From: a virus | IMG/VR virus record: IMGVR_UViG_3300025141_000042 | Coordinates: 36,292 to 100,291 of that record | DNA length: 64,000 bases | Strand: one strand, 5' to 3' | Shown: piece after piece, positions 7,636-15,245 of the stretch | Layout: each line of letters starts with the position of its first letter | Position numbering within the stretch: the first letter of the stretch is position 1 | Notes under the pieces: generated by a model | Told to the model about the DNA's origin: nothing | The model's input: the letters and a program-made list of their open reading frames with translations, nothing else | Databases searched by the model: none | Translations under genes and position numbers: made by a program

Positions 7636-7812
7636 TTATTTTCCTTTCTCAAGTTGTTTCACGAATTTGTTATAGTGATGACCGCATAGACGGTGACCGG
7701 ATGGTGTTTGCCAAGTGTATTCCTCAAGGCAGTTGTCACACTTCTTCGCATGGTTGATATCTATTCCGCGAAGAAGAACTGTTGCAATGATTTTCCTAAT
7801 CCTATTCAGCAT
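7636..7812 (-). CDS. Small Cys/His-rich protein, 58 aa
   Basis: Starts MLNRIRKIIATVLLRGIDIN; the start overlaps the previous stop as TGATG. CDNC followed by CGHH could bind one zinc ion. The basic hydrophobic N-terminus could be an amphipathic helix. No clear ribosome site, so expression probably depends on coupling. Function unknown. Confidence 0.55.
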   Translation of the reverse strand: MLNRIRKIIATVLLRGIDINHAKKCDNCLEEYTWQTPSGHRLCGHHYNKFVKQLEKGK

Positions 7813-8084
7813 CAAAACAAACCTGGACTGATCTGAGTTGAATAATAGAAGAGTGCTGTGCCGTACAGGATTATCCCCACCCACTCGCGTTGCATCCGCA
7901 ACACAAGCAGTCCGTAACTCCTCAGTGCCAACATACCCAGCAAGGCATATTTGGCGCCCACCTTATTATCAACAACAAGAAAACATAAGATAAAGATAAA
8001 TGCTAGTGTCACTAGGACGGCATGAGACTCTATCCTCTTCATTGCGCGATCAAACTTTTCCTGCTCTTCGTTTTCGTTAGACAT
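7812..8084 (-). CDS. Three-helix membrane protein, possible holin
   Basis: 90 residues from MSNENEEQEKFDRAMKRIES, with a perfect AGGAGG site six bases upstream. Three hydrophobic segments, about residues 21-39, 46-62 and 68-86, follow a charged N-terminus. It starts inside the end of the exported M15 peptidase gene. A small three-helix protein directly coupled to a cell-wall hydrolase fits a class I holin; this is inference from context. Confidence 0.6.
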   Translation of the reverse strand: MSNENEEQEKFDRAMKRIESHAVLVTLAFIFILCFLVVDNKVGAKYALLGMLALRSYGLLVLRMQREWVGIILYGTALFYYSTQISPGLF

Positions 8085-8613
8085 TTTGTGCCTCCTTCTC
8101 TGGAACTGTTCTCTTTTTCTTTTTCTTATAACCATTCTCGTAAAATGTCCAATGCCAAGTTTCACCCTCTACGTCGTTGTAGAAACCAAATCTCTTAGCA
8201 TTGCGGACAAGCCACCAATAAAGGATGGTCCTGTTCTTCTTCTTGTCTATCACCCGTGTTGTGCCGGCAATATCGACTGACATGCCCATTTGGTGCGAAC
8301 TGTGCCCTGGGCGGGCAGCAAGTTCGCCTTTTGCTCTGTGTAGTATTCTCTGCTCGCGATGCGTTCTGAACGCCGTTGTCACACTAAGGTGGAATCCATC
8401 TTTTGCTGCTGCAACCATCATATCCCGGAAGTTCTTTGCTGGTCTTGTAGCAAGTGCCAGGGAAGACCCGTGGGTACCCTTCTGGTGGATAGAGGAAACA
8501 TTAAGTATGTAAGGTTTCCCTCCCCTGTAACCCTTTACTGATTTATATATTATCTCTTCGGCACCTCCATTGCTAATGGTGGCCAAGACCAATAAAATTG
8601 CTGGAATTGTCAT
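8077..8613 (-). CDS. Exported M15-family peptidase (D-Ala-D-Ala carboxypeptidase-like endolysin)
   Basis: 178 residues. MTIPAILLVLATISNGGAEE is a likely signal peptide or signal anchor. The zinc site of M15B/VanY enzymes is visible as GHSSHQMGMSVDI (SxHxxGxxxD), followed by ETWHWTF with the third His ligand. The C-terminus is basic (YKKKKKRTVPEKE). Such enzymes cut peptidoglycan cross-links or stems; with the adjacent membrane protein it probably forms the lysis module. An exported endolysin would not strictly need a large-hole holin. Confidence 0.8.
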   Translation of the reverse strand: MTIPAILLVLATISNGGAEEIIYKSVKGYRGGKPYILNVSSIHQKGTHGSSLALATRPAKNFRDMMVAAAKDGFHLSVTTAFRTHREQRILHRAKGELAARPGHSSHQMGMSVDIAGTTRVIDKKKNRTILYWWLVRNAKRFGFYNDVEGETWHWTFYENGYKKKKKRTVPEKEAQNV

Positions 8614-8622
8614 TCTCTTTTC

Positions 8623-8892
8623 TTAGTCCTTCCCTAGACTGGGAATCATGATATCTTGCTTGCTCATCCACATCCCGGTACCCTTCTCAACCCAAAACAC
8701 AAAAATCTTGGGGTTCGTGAATTTCTCTGCGGCGTCCTTCAGATCATATACGTCAAACTCTACCTGCTCAAACCCCATAACAATGCCCACGCCTGCCTTT
8801 CTGGTATAGTCACCCCTAAAGCATACCACATCTCCAACAGAGATGTCAAGTGTTTTTTTCAAGTGACCCGTATTGTCCGCTAAGTCTGCCAT
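8623..8892 (-). CDS. SH3-like hypothetical protein, 89 aa
   Basis: ISVGDVVCFRGDYTRKAG then VGIVMGFEQVEFDVYD suggests an SH3/KOW-like barrel, similar in pattern to 258-431 and 4293-4553. An ACTATTTAC element lies only eight bases before the ATG and there is no obvious ribosome site, so the message may be leaderless or start further upstream. Confidence 0.6.
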   Translation of the reverse strand: MADLADNTGHLKKTLDISVGDVVCFRGDYTRKAGVGIVMGFEQVEFDVYDLKDAAEKFTNPKIFVFWVEKGTGMWMSKQDIMIPSLGKD

Positions 8893-8899
8893 ACTGCTT

Positions 8900-8908
8900 G
8901 TAAATAGT
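8900..8908 (-). promoter_or_regulatory. ACTATTTAC element in divergent intergenic region
   Basis: Lies eight bases before the ATG of 8623-8892. The 130-base divergent gap 8893-9022 otherwise holds a plus-strand ACTATTTCC copy and purine-rich sequence before 9023. Confidence 0.4.
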
Positions 8909-8925
8909 CATCGAGCAGTATCTGG

Positions 8926-8934
8926 ACTATTTCC
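8926..8934 (+). promoter_or_regulatory. Plus-strand ACTATTTCC element, divergent copy
   Basis: The only plus-oriented near-match noted, and it precedes the only plus-strand genes (9023-11187). It shares ACTATTT with the minus copies but ends CC, so support is weak on its own. The orientation agreement is what makes it notable. Confidence 0.3.
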
Positions 8935-9022
8935 ATACTAGTTACTTCTAGAGGCAGAGCACAAAAAGAAGAACACAGGAGCCAGAACACAAGAAAAGCA
9001 GAGGAAAAAAAAGTAAAAAATT

Positions 9023-9232
9023 ATGGGACACAGTGCTAAACTATATGTGAAGAGTGCCTGCATGGTATGTAAGAATAAGACATACTTCTGTGCCTACTGC
9101 GATGGAGTAGGAAGCGTGTTTGTGGAAGCATCAGACAAAAGTGTCTCAAGATGGTTGACCGAGTTGACAGAAGAGAGGAAACAAAGTATACTAGAAGATG
9201 TCGGCACAAACGGAGATGACCCAGAGGTATAA
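9023..9232 (+). CDS. Small zinc-finger-like protein, 69 aa
   Basis: MGHSAKLYVKSACMVCKNKT followed by FCAYCDGVGSV gives two CxxC pairs, the second as CxxCxGxG like DnaJ central repeats. The C-terminal half is a charged helix (WLTELTEERKQSILEDV). It precedes the MopE lipoprotein by two bases and is probably co-transcribed with it. A possible GAGG is about 17 bases upstream, so the start is moderately supported. Confidence 0.6.
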   Translation: MGHSAKLYVKSACMVCKNKTYFCAYCDGVGSVFVEASDKSVSRWLTELTEERKQSILEDVGTNGDDPEV

Positions 9233-9234
9233 AA

Positions 9235-11187
9235 ATGAGAAAAATCACCATTCTATTGACACTATTTATTTCGCTTTTTGGCGGATGTAGTTGTGATGAT
9301 GAAAAACTCTTTTTTAGTTGCCCCGTACCGAGTCCCTGTATCAACACAGCAGATGGCGGTATATTCGTGTTTGACCAAGATTACCAATCTCGTACACAAG
9401 GCGAGTGCCAACTCGGCATGACTGCATGCGATGAAGACAACAGGCAGATTTGTGTTGGCCAAGTTAAACCAATCGCCGAAACTTGTGACGGTCTAGACAA
9501 CAACTGCGATGGCATCGTAGATAACCAAATTTCTAGAGATATTGACGGAGATCTCTTCAATGATCTTACGTCCTGCTTGAATGCTACGGATTGCGACGAC
9601 AGGAATCCGAATATCTTTCCTGGCGCAGATGAAATATGTAACGGTATTGATGATGATTGTGATGGTGAGATAGATGAAGTGGGTCCATATGAATGTTGGA
9701 CTGGTGCTCCGGATGCTGTATTTAGCGATGATACCCCATGCAGAACTGGCATAGTTGCTTGCGTTGATGGTGCCTGGTCTGGGTGTGAGGGGCAAGTCCT
9801 TGCGCATGTAGAGTTGTGCGACACTATAGATAATGACTGTAACGGAATAGTAGATGATGACCCATACTATGTAGGTCTGCCATGTGGACCAGAGTCTACC
9901 ATTGGCCAATGTAGTTATGGGAGTAATGCATGCATTAATGGAGAACTTCTCTGTGTCGGCGCACAGTTTCCCCAAAATGAAATATGCGATAACATAGACA
10001 ACGACTGCGATGGGATGACGGACAATGATCTAGAAAGACTATGTGAGTCCGACTGTGGTCAGGGCATAGAGTTTTGTTCGGGAGGCGCATGGGGTGGATG
10101 TACTGCGGCAATGCCTGGGTTTGAGTTTTGCGATGGTGTTGACAATGATTGCGATGGAGAAGTGGATGAGAATTGTCCCTGTGTAGAAGGTGATGCGCAA
10201 GCATGTCAGGAAGATCCTATGATGGATCAGTACACAGGCGAATGGATGAGTTGTGGCACTGGTATCCAAGTTTGCGACAGTCTTGGAGTATGGGGAGAAT
10301 GCTTCTGGTTCGGACCTGGGGAAGAGGTGTGCAACAATTGGGATGACGATTGCGATAATACCATAGACGGAATGGAAGCGGTCTGCGGAGTTCAACCAGA
10401 GGAAACTCTGGGCGTTGGAGAATGCCGTGCCGGAGTTGCTGTCTGTACCGCAGGAGAATGGGGGGAGTGTGTTGGCGAGATTGGACCAGAGGAAGAAGTT
10501 TGCGATGCGTTGGACAATGATTGTGATGGCGAGGTTGACGAGGATTTAAATATACACGACAAGGTAGACATGGTTTTTGCCATTGATATTTCCGGTTCCA
10601 TGGGTGCATACATTGCTGCTCTCGCCGAGGGCATCTCGAACTATGTAGCAGACTTCGAAGGCACAGAACATCGCTTTGCTCTTGTTCCATTCCCAGAGGC
10701 CTCTGGTGGGGGCGGCGCGCCCTACATTGTTGCAACGGGTCCACCTCTGGTTGATGTAAATACCTTCCTTACTGCATTGACATCTATAATAAATGCCCAA
10801 GGCGGAGGGTATGAACCATCCATAGATGTGATGTATGACTTGGTGAGTCCGGATGATCCGGCCGGCATCGGTTGGCGGGAAGATGCTTACCCATACATAA
10901 TCTTGATCACCGATGAAGGGGCACAGAGTTGGTCACAACTTCAGGCATCAGCAATATATTGGAATGCCTTTAATTGTCAGTTAGGTTCTTGCGAAGCAGG
11001 AGACTCAGTGGAGACATTTATCATAGGCAAGACAGAATACTTCTTCGGGTTTCACGAGATTGTCTACGGGGATACAGACAGGTTCTATGAGATCACTCCT
11101 GCAAACGGGACCCGATATACCGAAATGCTCAAAGATGTCTTCACAAACATCTGCCTCACCGAAGAAGATGCCGGTACCACACCATAA
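9235..11187 (+). CDS. Large lipoprotein with MopE-type Asp-rich repeats and C-terminal vWA domain
   Basis: 650 residues. MRKITILLTLFISLFGGC is a type II-like signal with Cys18. Residues about 30-430 hold at least seven repeats of the form CDxxDNDCDGxxD (for example CDGLDNNCDGIVD, CDGVDNDCDGEVD), interleaved with CxxG...C blocks. The repeats look like Ca2+-binding or MopE 'putative metal-binding' motifs common in Myxococcota and relatives. Residues about 440-640 form a vWA domain with MIDAS DISGS and ITDEG. AGAGG precedes the ATG. This is an exported, disulfide-rich, metal-binding surface protein, very unusual in a phage; probably host-derived. Confidence 0.8.
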   Translation: MRKITILLTLFISLFGGCSCDDEKLFFSCPVPSPCINTADGGIFVFDQDYQSRTQGECQLGMTACDEDNRQICVGQVKPIAETCDGLDNNCDGIVDNQISRDIDGDLFNDLTSCLNATDCDDRNPNIFPGADEICNGIDDDCDGEIDEVGPYECWTGAPDAVFSDDTPCRTGIVACVDGAWSGCEGQVLAHVELCDTIDNDCNGIVDDDPYYVGLPCGPESTIGQCSYGSNACINGELLCVGAQFPQNEICDNIDNDCDGMTDNDLERLCESDCGQGIEFCSGGAWGGCTAAMPGFEFCDGVDNDCDGEVDENCPCVEGDAQACQEDPMMDQYTGEWMSCGTGIQVCDSLGVWGECFWFGPGEEVCNNWDDDCDNTIDGMEAVCGVQPEETLGVGECRAGVAVCTAGEWGECVGEIGPEEEVCDALDNDCDGEVDEDLNIHDKVDMVFAIDISGSMGAYIAALAEGISNYVADFEGTEHRFALVPFPEASGGGGAPYIVATGPPLVDVNTFLTALTSIINAQGGGYEPSIDVMYDLVSPDDPAGIGWREDAYPYIILITDEGAQSWSQLQASAIYWNAFNCQLGSCEAGDSVETFIIGKTEYFFGFHEIVYGDTDRFYEITPANGTRYTEMLKDVFTNICLTEEDAGTTP

Positions 11188-11194
11188 ACAAAAA

Positions 11195-11213
11195 GCGCAC
11201 CACAAGGGTGCGC
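11195..11213 (-). terminator. Rho-independent terminator after Hsp20 gene
   Basis: GCGCACC and GGTGCGC arms around a short loop, followed on the minus strand by TTTTTGTTT. It lies between convergent genes 9235-11187 and 11239-11685, so the stem may slow both, but the T-run favours minus-strand termination. Confidence 0.8.
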
Positions 11214-11238
11214 TCCTACTTTGTATCTGTTGTAATGC

Positions 11239-11685
11239 CTAGGCAATTGCAATAGATGTTGGTTTTGATTCTTCCGTTGGGGGGATCACAACCCTCAGCA
11301 ATCCATTTTCAAATGAAGCATCTGAACTCTTCATCTCAAGTTGGTTCTCGTAATCGACAAACGACTTCGAGAAAGACCTCCGAGCAATCCGACGCGATGG
11401 TGCGTCACCTTTCGAGGCAGAGTCACAAGAGATCGTAATATAGTTATCCCTCACTTCCACCTTTAAGTCTTCCCTGGAGAAACCAGCGAGAGCTACCTCG
11501 ATCACCTGATTATTTTCCTCATCCTTGTAGATATCCGTAAGGGGATATCCTTCCGTGGATTTCTTTGTGACCTCGCCGGACCAATCTGGCGAGCGAATGA
11601 TCAGTTGTTCGAAGATCGAGTCAAGCACCGATTGTCCCATGATGGACGGAAAGTAGTGGTTTCTAGTTAGTTTATTATTAGTCAT
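11239..11685 (-). CDS. Small heat-shock protein (Hsp20 / alpha-crystallin)
   Basis: 148 residues, AAAGGAG before the ATG. The alpha-crystallin domain spans about residues 45-138: YPLTDIYKDEENNQVIEVAL, then GFSREDLKVEVRDNYITI, and the hallmark ENGLLRVVIPP. This is the IbpA-like subgroup common in phages. It acts as an ATP-independent holdase, perhaps for virion proteins. Transcribed from its own near-perfect sigma70 promoter, whose spacer holds an inverted repeat, and ended by the terminator at 11195. Confidence 0.9.
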   Translation of the reverse strand: MTNNKLTRNHYFPSIMGQSVLDSIFEQLIIRSPDWSGEVTKKSTEGYPLTDIYKDEENNQVIEVALAGFSREDLKVEVRDNYITISCDSASKGDAPSRRIARRSFSKSFVDYENQLEMKSSDASFENGLLRVVIPPTEESKPTSIAIA

Positions 11686-11752
11686 GTTTATTCTCCTTTA
11701 AAAGCAAGTTTATGACTTGGTTAACGTGCCCCGACATGGCAGCACAGATACT

Positions 11753-11781
11753 ATTATAAACACCCAAGCACTGGGTGTCAA
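11753..11781 (-). promoter_or_regulatory. Consensus sigma70 promoter of the Hsp20 gene
   Basis: TTGACA at 11781-11776, 17-base spacer, TATAAT at 11758-11753. A perfect match to both hexamers, 68 bases before the ATG. Confidence 0.85.
11760..11778. promoter_or_regulatory. Inverted repeat inside the Hsp20 promoter spacer (candidate operator)
   Basis: ACACCCA and TGGGTGT arms of seven bases separated by five, filling the spacer and touching both hexamers. A bound regulator would block RNA polymerase. It differs from the CIRCE sequence of HrcA. None of the other six promoters has it. Confidence 0.5.
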
Positions 11782-11790
11782 GTTCTTATC

Positions 11791-12192
11791 TTATGAATTT
11801 ACAATTGTACCTTCAGACCAAAAGCGATCATTCTTTTTCTGGTCCGTGATTACCAGGACTTCGATACAGTCTTTCTTTAGTCGATGTCGGTAATATTCAA
11901 GGTTCCCGTAGAGCGGCCGAGAGGTCTTCCTTTGGAACTTTTCTCTGGGTGGGGGTTGGTTCAGGAACTGCAAGCATGCTTCAACCAGTTGCCTCTCAGG
12001 GACTCCCTGGTCTAAGCGTTGCTTTAGTTCTGCATCCAAATCCAATTGACCTGCAACGACCCATCGTTTGCTGCCAAAACCCTTCACATCCCAAAACATC
12101 GAACCGTGGTATCTTCCATCCCTCTTCTTTTCGTCTCTTGCTGCGAAACCGTATTCTTCAACGGGTTTCCACTTGCATGGTACTGTCTCCAT
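11791..12192 (-). CDS. Hypothetical protein, 133 aa
   Basis: Starts METVPCKWKPVEEYGFAARD with GAGAGG upstream. The sequence is rich in Trp, Lys and Arg, with a central MFWDVKGFGSKRWVVAG and a basic segment REKFQRKTSRPLYG. It lies three bases after the glutaredoxin gene in the same operon. Family not recognised. Confidence 0.6.
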   Translation of the reverse strand: METVPCKWKPVEEYGFAARDEKKRDGRYHGSMFWDVKGFGSKRWVVAGQLDLDAELKQRLDQGVPERQLVEACLQFLNQPPPREKFQRKTSRPLYGNLEYYRHRLKKDCIEVLVITDQKKNDRFWSEGTIVNS

Positions 12193-12194
12193 CT

Positions 12195-12449
12195 TTATCT
12201 ACCTCTCTTCTCAAGGAGTTTTTCTAGTTCGGTGAATCCGCCCACCAGATCCATCTTTCCCCTGCTGTCGCACTCCAAGACAACGGGGACTGTTGGGTGG
12301 TTAAATTGCTTCTTGACCATCTCGTGATATCCAACAGAATTATCAACAACTGTCACAACGTATTCAGTGCTGGAACTCTCCAGTAACTCAACCGCAAGTT
12401 TGCAATAGGGGCAATCGACTTTTATGAAAAGGTGGAAAAAACTAAACAC
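12195..12449 (-). CDS. Glutaredoxin-like protein
   Basis: 84 residues, GTG start. The redox motif CPYC occurs in FIKVDCPYCKLAVELL. The conserved cis-Pro region is TVPVVLE, followed by GGFTELEKLL, all as in glutaredoxins. Likely reduces protein disulfides using glutathione or thioredoxin reductase. The RNR in this phage has a C-terminal Cys pair that needs re-reduction, so a link is possible. The ribosome site is weak; reading probably depends on the upstream gene, which ends eight bases away. Confidence 0.8.
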   Translation of the reverse strand: MFSFFHLFIKVDCPYCKLAVELLESSSTEYVVTVVDNSVGYHEMVKKQFNHPTVPVVLECDSRGKMDLVGGFTELEKLLEKRGR

Positions 12450-12457
12450 TCTCTAAC

Positions 12458-12748
12458 CTAACCCTTCAGTAAAGTTCTCTTTGATGACCGGCACTTCTCC
12501 ACGATTTGTGCCGGAGTTCCTATGACTCTTATTTCGTGGGGTCGCAATCCGGAGCGAATCGTGACGCGGGAAAAGGAATGACTTGCATTCAGTTCCGGCG
12601 GCAAGGCACCCTCCTGCAAGAGAGACTCGGCACGTTCATCTCGGCGGACGCTAATGATCTGCTCGGGGTTGACGTAGACCTCTCCTAATTGGAGTTTGTA
12701 CTCGCCGGCAAAAGTTTCCCAATTCACTTCAACTAATTCTACTAGCAT
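12458..12748 (-). CDS. Hypothetical protein with FlbD-like YVNPxxI motif
   Basis: 96 residues from MLVELVEVNWETFAGEYKLQ, with AAGGAG seven bases upstream. LGEVYVNPEQIISVRRDE resembles the small beta fold of FlbD-like and related phage proteins, which show a YVNP...I..V pattern followed by a second beta unit. The end is helical (AQIVEKCRSSKRTLLKG). Function unknown; resemblance is by eye. Confidence 0.55.
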   Translation of the reverse strand: MLVELVEVNWETFAGEYKLQLGEVYVNPEQIISVRRDERAESLLQEGALPPELNASHSFSRVTIRSGLRPHEIRVIGTPAQIVEKCRSSKRTLLKG

Positions 12749-12989
12749 GCTGCTCTCCTTCTGTGCTCTTCTCAAAGAGGTATATCGACTTTGAGAGCAC
12801 AAGCCAAACCTGTCCGCCGCAGACTATCCTAGAATAACCCTCCAGTTGTTTGCATTTATTCAGATAAATGGCCAACTCTGGTTTTGCGGTGAACATGTAT
12901 TTGTCTATATATCGCAAGGGTTCTTCTCCGCTTTCTATTTCGACGAGAAGAACCTCCGATGGGATATGTAGTAAGTCGCCTGCCCTCAA
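12729..12989 (-). CDS. Hypothetical protein, 86 aa (TTG start)
   Basis: The start is TTG at 12989 with GGAGG three bases upstream, overlapping the previous stop as TTGA. The 3' end overlaps the next gene by 20 bases. It contains EVLLVEIESGEEPLRYIDKY and a hydrophobic strand GGQVWLVLSKSIYLFE, probably a small alpha/beta protein. Family unknown. Confidence 0.55.
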   Translation of the reverse strand: MRAGDLLHIPSEVLLVEIESGEEPLRYIDKYMFTAKPELAIYLNKCKQLEGYSRIVCGGQVWLVLSKSIYLFEKSTEGEQHASRIS

Positions 12990-13270
12990 GCACCCTCCGG
13001 GTTATTGCTGGCACTGAGAAGTTCGTGGTACTGCGAAAGGATGCTAGCACAATCCTCCAGACGTTCGTTGATTAATCCCAGTTCTCTCTGTGCTCCTTGA
13101 AGGATTCCCACAGTCTCTGCAATGTCTGCTGTATTGGATAATTTCTCCATCGCGAAACGCAACTTCGAGTTCTGGATTCCACCTAATTTTTGCCGCACGT
13201 TATCAATCAGCATCCTTACGTCTGCTGGAATCTCGCTAGCATCTGTTCTTATTGTTAGTTTTGCACTCAT
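12986..13270 (-). CDS. Hypothetical helical protein, 94 aa
   Basis: Starts MSAKLTIRTDASEIPADVRM behind GAGAGAGAGG. The body is amphipathic helix (LGGIQNSKLRFAMEKLSNT, AQRELGLINERLEDCASIL). It sits in an operon of small proteins between the coiled-coil membrane protein and 12729-12989. Unknown function. Confidence 0.6.
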   Translation of the reverse strand: MSAKLTIRTDASEIPADVRMLIDNVRQKLGGIQNSKLRFAMEKLSNTADIAETVGILQGAQRELGLINERLEDCASILSQYHELLSASNNPEGA

Positions 13271-13286
13271 CTTAATCCTCTCTCTC

Positions 13287-13556
13287 TCACCCCAATGCAG
13301 CGGTGACTATATATGAAACAACGCCAATCATGGCAGAAACGAGCATCCAAAGCAACTTGGTGGATGTGTTCTTCCACCCCTCAAGTTCCCTTATCCTCGC
13401 ATAAAGACCCTCATCAGGATGATACACTGCTTCTCTGACCTTTGAGATATCGGCGGCCATGGATTCCTGCTTCTCACGGAGTTCGTCAATCTTCATGTCT
13501 AATACATCCAGTTTGCCATCGAGCATGCTCAAGCAAAGGTTTGTCTTATCTTCCAT
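13287..13556 (-). CDS. Coiled-coil protein with C-terminal membrane anchor (XhlA-like)
   Basis: 89 residues. A heptad helix occupies about residues 10-60 (LDVLDMKIDELREKQESM), then EGWKNTSTKLLWMLVSAMIG leads into a single C-terminal membrane segment. This topology resembles XhlA-type holin-associated proteins. GGCGGAGG precedes the ATG, and an ACTATTTAT element lies about 36 bases upstream. A lysis-related role is possible but unproven. Confidence 0.6.
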   Translation of the reverse strand: MEDKTNLCLSMLDGKLDVLDMKIDELREKQESMAADISKVREAVYHPDEGLYARIRELEGWKNTSTKLLWMLVSAMIGVVSYIVTAALG

Positions 13557-13591
13557 GTGGTTTTCCTCCGCCGGTTACTTTGATTTGCCTG

Positions 13592-13601
13592 TATAAATAG
13601 T
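13592..13601 (-). promoter_or_regulatory. ACTATTTATA element (candidate late promoter)
   Basis: Lies between the groEL stop and gene 13287-13556, in the common orientation, with sequence AACTATTTATACAG. Confidence 0.45.
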
Positions 13602-13604
13602 TCC

Positions 13605-15176
13605 TTACTCGTCAATTATCGCGTGACTTGTTGTGATAAGAGTACCGATTGCCGATACAGAATTCTGAAGTGCACACCGGGTTACTTTTACTGGATCGAT
13701 GATGCCATTTTCCTTGAGATCTACAATCTCGCCTGTCGAAAAATTAAAACCTGTACCCTCTTCGGTAGACAATGCCTGGTCTAAGACAACATCTGGTTTC
13801 ATTCCTGCGTTTCTGGCCATCTGCTTAATCGGTGCCTGGACGGCATCAGTAACGATCTTTACGCCAAGTTCTTGATCTCGGTTTTCAGCATCTATCTCCA
13901 CTTCCTTCGATGCCAAGAGGAGTGCCATGCCGCCGCCGGAGATCATTCCCTCCTGTTGTGCCGACTTGACTGCCTCAAGGGCATCTTCGATGCGATGCTT
14001 TTTCTCAATCATCTCCACTTCCGTATTGCCGCCAACATTGATAATAGCAATGCCGCTGGCCAAGCGAGTGATACGTTCTTGGATCCTTTCACAGACCTGC
14101 ATATTGTCAGTCTGCTCAAACTGAGACTTGAGAAGTTCAACACGCTCGGAGACCTGCTCTTCGCTTCCGTTACCTCCGACAACAGTTGTCAGTGTCTTAG
14201 TTGCCTCAATTGATTTAGCATTACCCAAGTTAGTCAGTTTAACGTCTCTCAACTTCAAGCCCGAGGAGCGGGAAATGAATGTGGCGCCGACACTGATTGC
14301 TAAGTCTTCCAGGATGTTTCGTCTCTCCTCGCCATAGCGGGGGCCCTTGATAGCAGCAACTTTCATAGTTCCTCGTGCTGCGTTCATTATCATTGCCGCG
14401 AGTGCCTGACCTTCTATCTCCTCGGCGACAACCACTAGTGGGCGACCATCTCTCGCGATCAGTTCTAGGACCGGTAAAATGTCTTCTACGAATTCTATCT
14501 TTTCATCGGTAACAAGGAATAGGGGATCGTTGTATTTCAGCACTCCCCTGCGCTCGTCGGTCACAAACGCGCCGGCAGCATAACCGTTATCGAAACGAAA
14601 ACCTTCCACGAGATCCAGACTTGTATCTAATGATTTGCCATCCTCAATTGTAATCGAACCATCTTTGCCGATCATATCGATTGCCGTAGAGATAAGTTTG
14701 CCGATGGTCCTGTCTCCGTTCGCTGAGATGGTAGCAATGTCCTCAATATCCGACAGTTTTGTTACCTTCTTTGAAATGTTGCGAAGATTGGAGACAATCA
14801 CAGAGGTTGCCTTGTCAATGCCACGTTTCAGTTCGACAGGAGAGGCACCGGCAACGATGTGCTTCTGTGCCTCTAGAAAAATAGCACGAGCAATAACAAT
14901 TGCAGTAGTGGTTCCATCGCCAGCACTATTGTTGGTCTCCTCGCTTGCTTGTTTGATTATTTGTGCGCCAACATTCTCAAACGGGTCGTCAAAGTCTACG
15001 AACCGTGCGACAGTTACACCGTCTTTAGTGATAATTGGAGAACCACTCTTCGGGTGGAGAATCACATTCCTCCCTTTGGGGCCCATGGTGGCAGAAACAT
15101 TGTCGGCCAACTTGTTTATGCCATTTAAAATTTTCTGATTTAAACCTTTTTGCGTATCAAGGTATTGTTTCGACAT
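13605..15176 (-). CDS. groEL: GroEL chaperonin
   Basis: 523 residues, close to the bacterial 540-550. ATP-site segments are intact: TMGPKGRNV, ITKDGVTVAR and AGDGTTTAIVIARAI. ISGGGMALLLA matches the second equatorial region. The flexible Gly-Met tail of bacterial GroEL is absent; the protein ends TTSHAIIDE. GGAGG precedes the ATG, and a perfect sigma70 promoter lies 38 bases upstream. The matching GroES-like gene is at 29125-29421. Probably folds capsid or other phage proteins in the host cytoplasm. Confidence 0.95.
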   Translation of the reverse strand: MSKQYLDTQKGLNQKILNGINKLADNVSATMGPKGRNVILHPKSGSPIITKDGVTVARFVDFDDPFENVGAQIIKQASEETNNSAGDGTTTAIVIARAIFLEAQKHIVAGASPVELKRGIDKATSVIVSNLRNISKKVTKLSDIEDIATISANGDRTIGKLISTAIDMIGKDGSITIEDGKSLDTSLDLVEGFRFDNGYAAGAFVTDERRGVLKYNDPLFLVTDEKIEFVEDILPVLELIARDGRPLVVVAEEIEGQALAAMIMNAARGTMKVAAIKGPRYGEERRNILEDLAISVGATFISRSSGLKLRDVKLTNLGNAKSIEATKTLTTVVGGNGSEEQVSERVELLKSQFEQTDNMQVCERIQERITRLASGIAIINVGGNTEVEMIEKKHRIEDALEAVKSAQQEGMISGGGMALLLASKEVEIDAENRDQELGVKIVTDAVQAPIKQMARNAGMKPDVVLDQALSTEEGTGFNFSTGEIVDLKENGIIDPVKVTRCALQNSVSAIGTLITTSHAIIDE

Positions 15177-15213
15177 TATTCCTCCGATCAGTTAAGTGAT
15201 CATCTTTTTGGTT

Positions 15214-15242
15214 ATTATACAGATAAAAAACATCTTTGTCAA
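15214..15242 (-). promoter_or_regulatory. Consensus sigma70 promoter of groEL
   Basis: TTGACA at 15242-15237, 17-base spacer, TATAAT at 15219-15214. It begins just past the stop of 15246-16682, so groEL is expressed independently of that late gene. Confidence 0.9.
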
Positions 15243-15245
15243 GGA

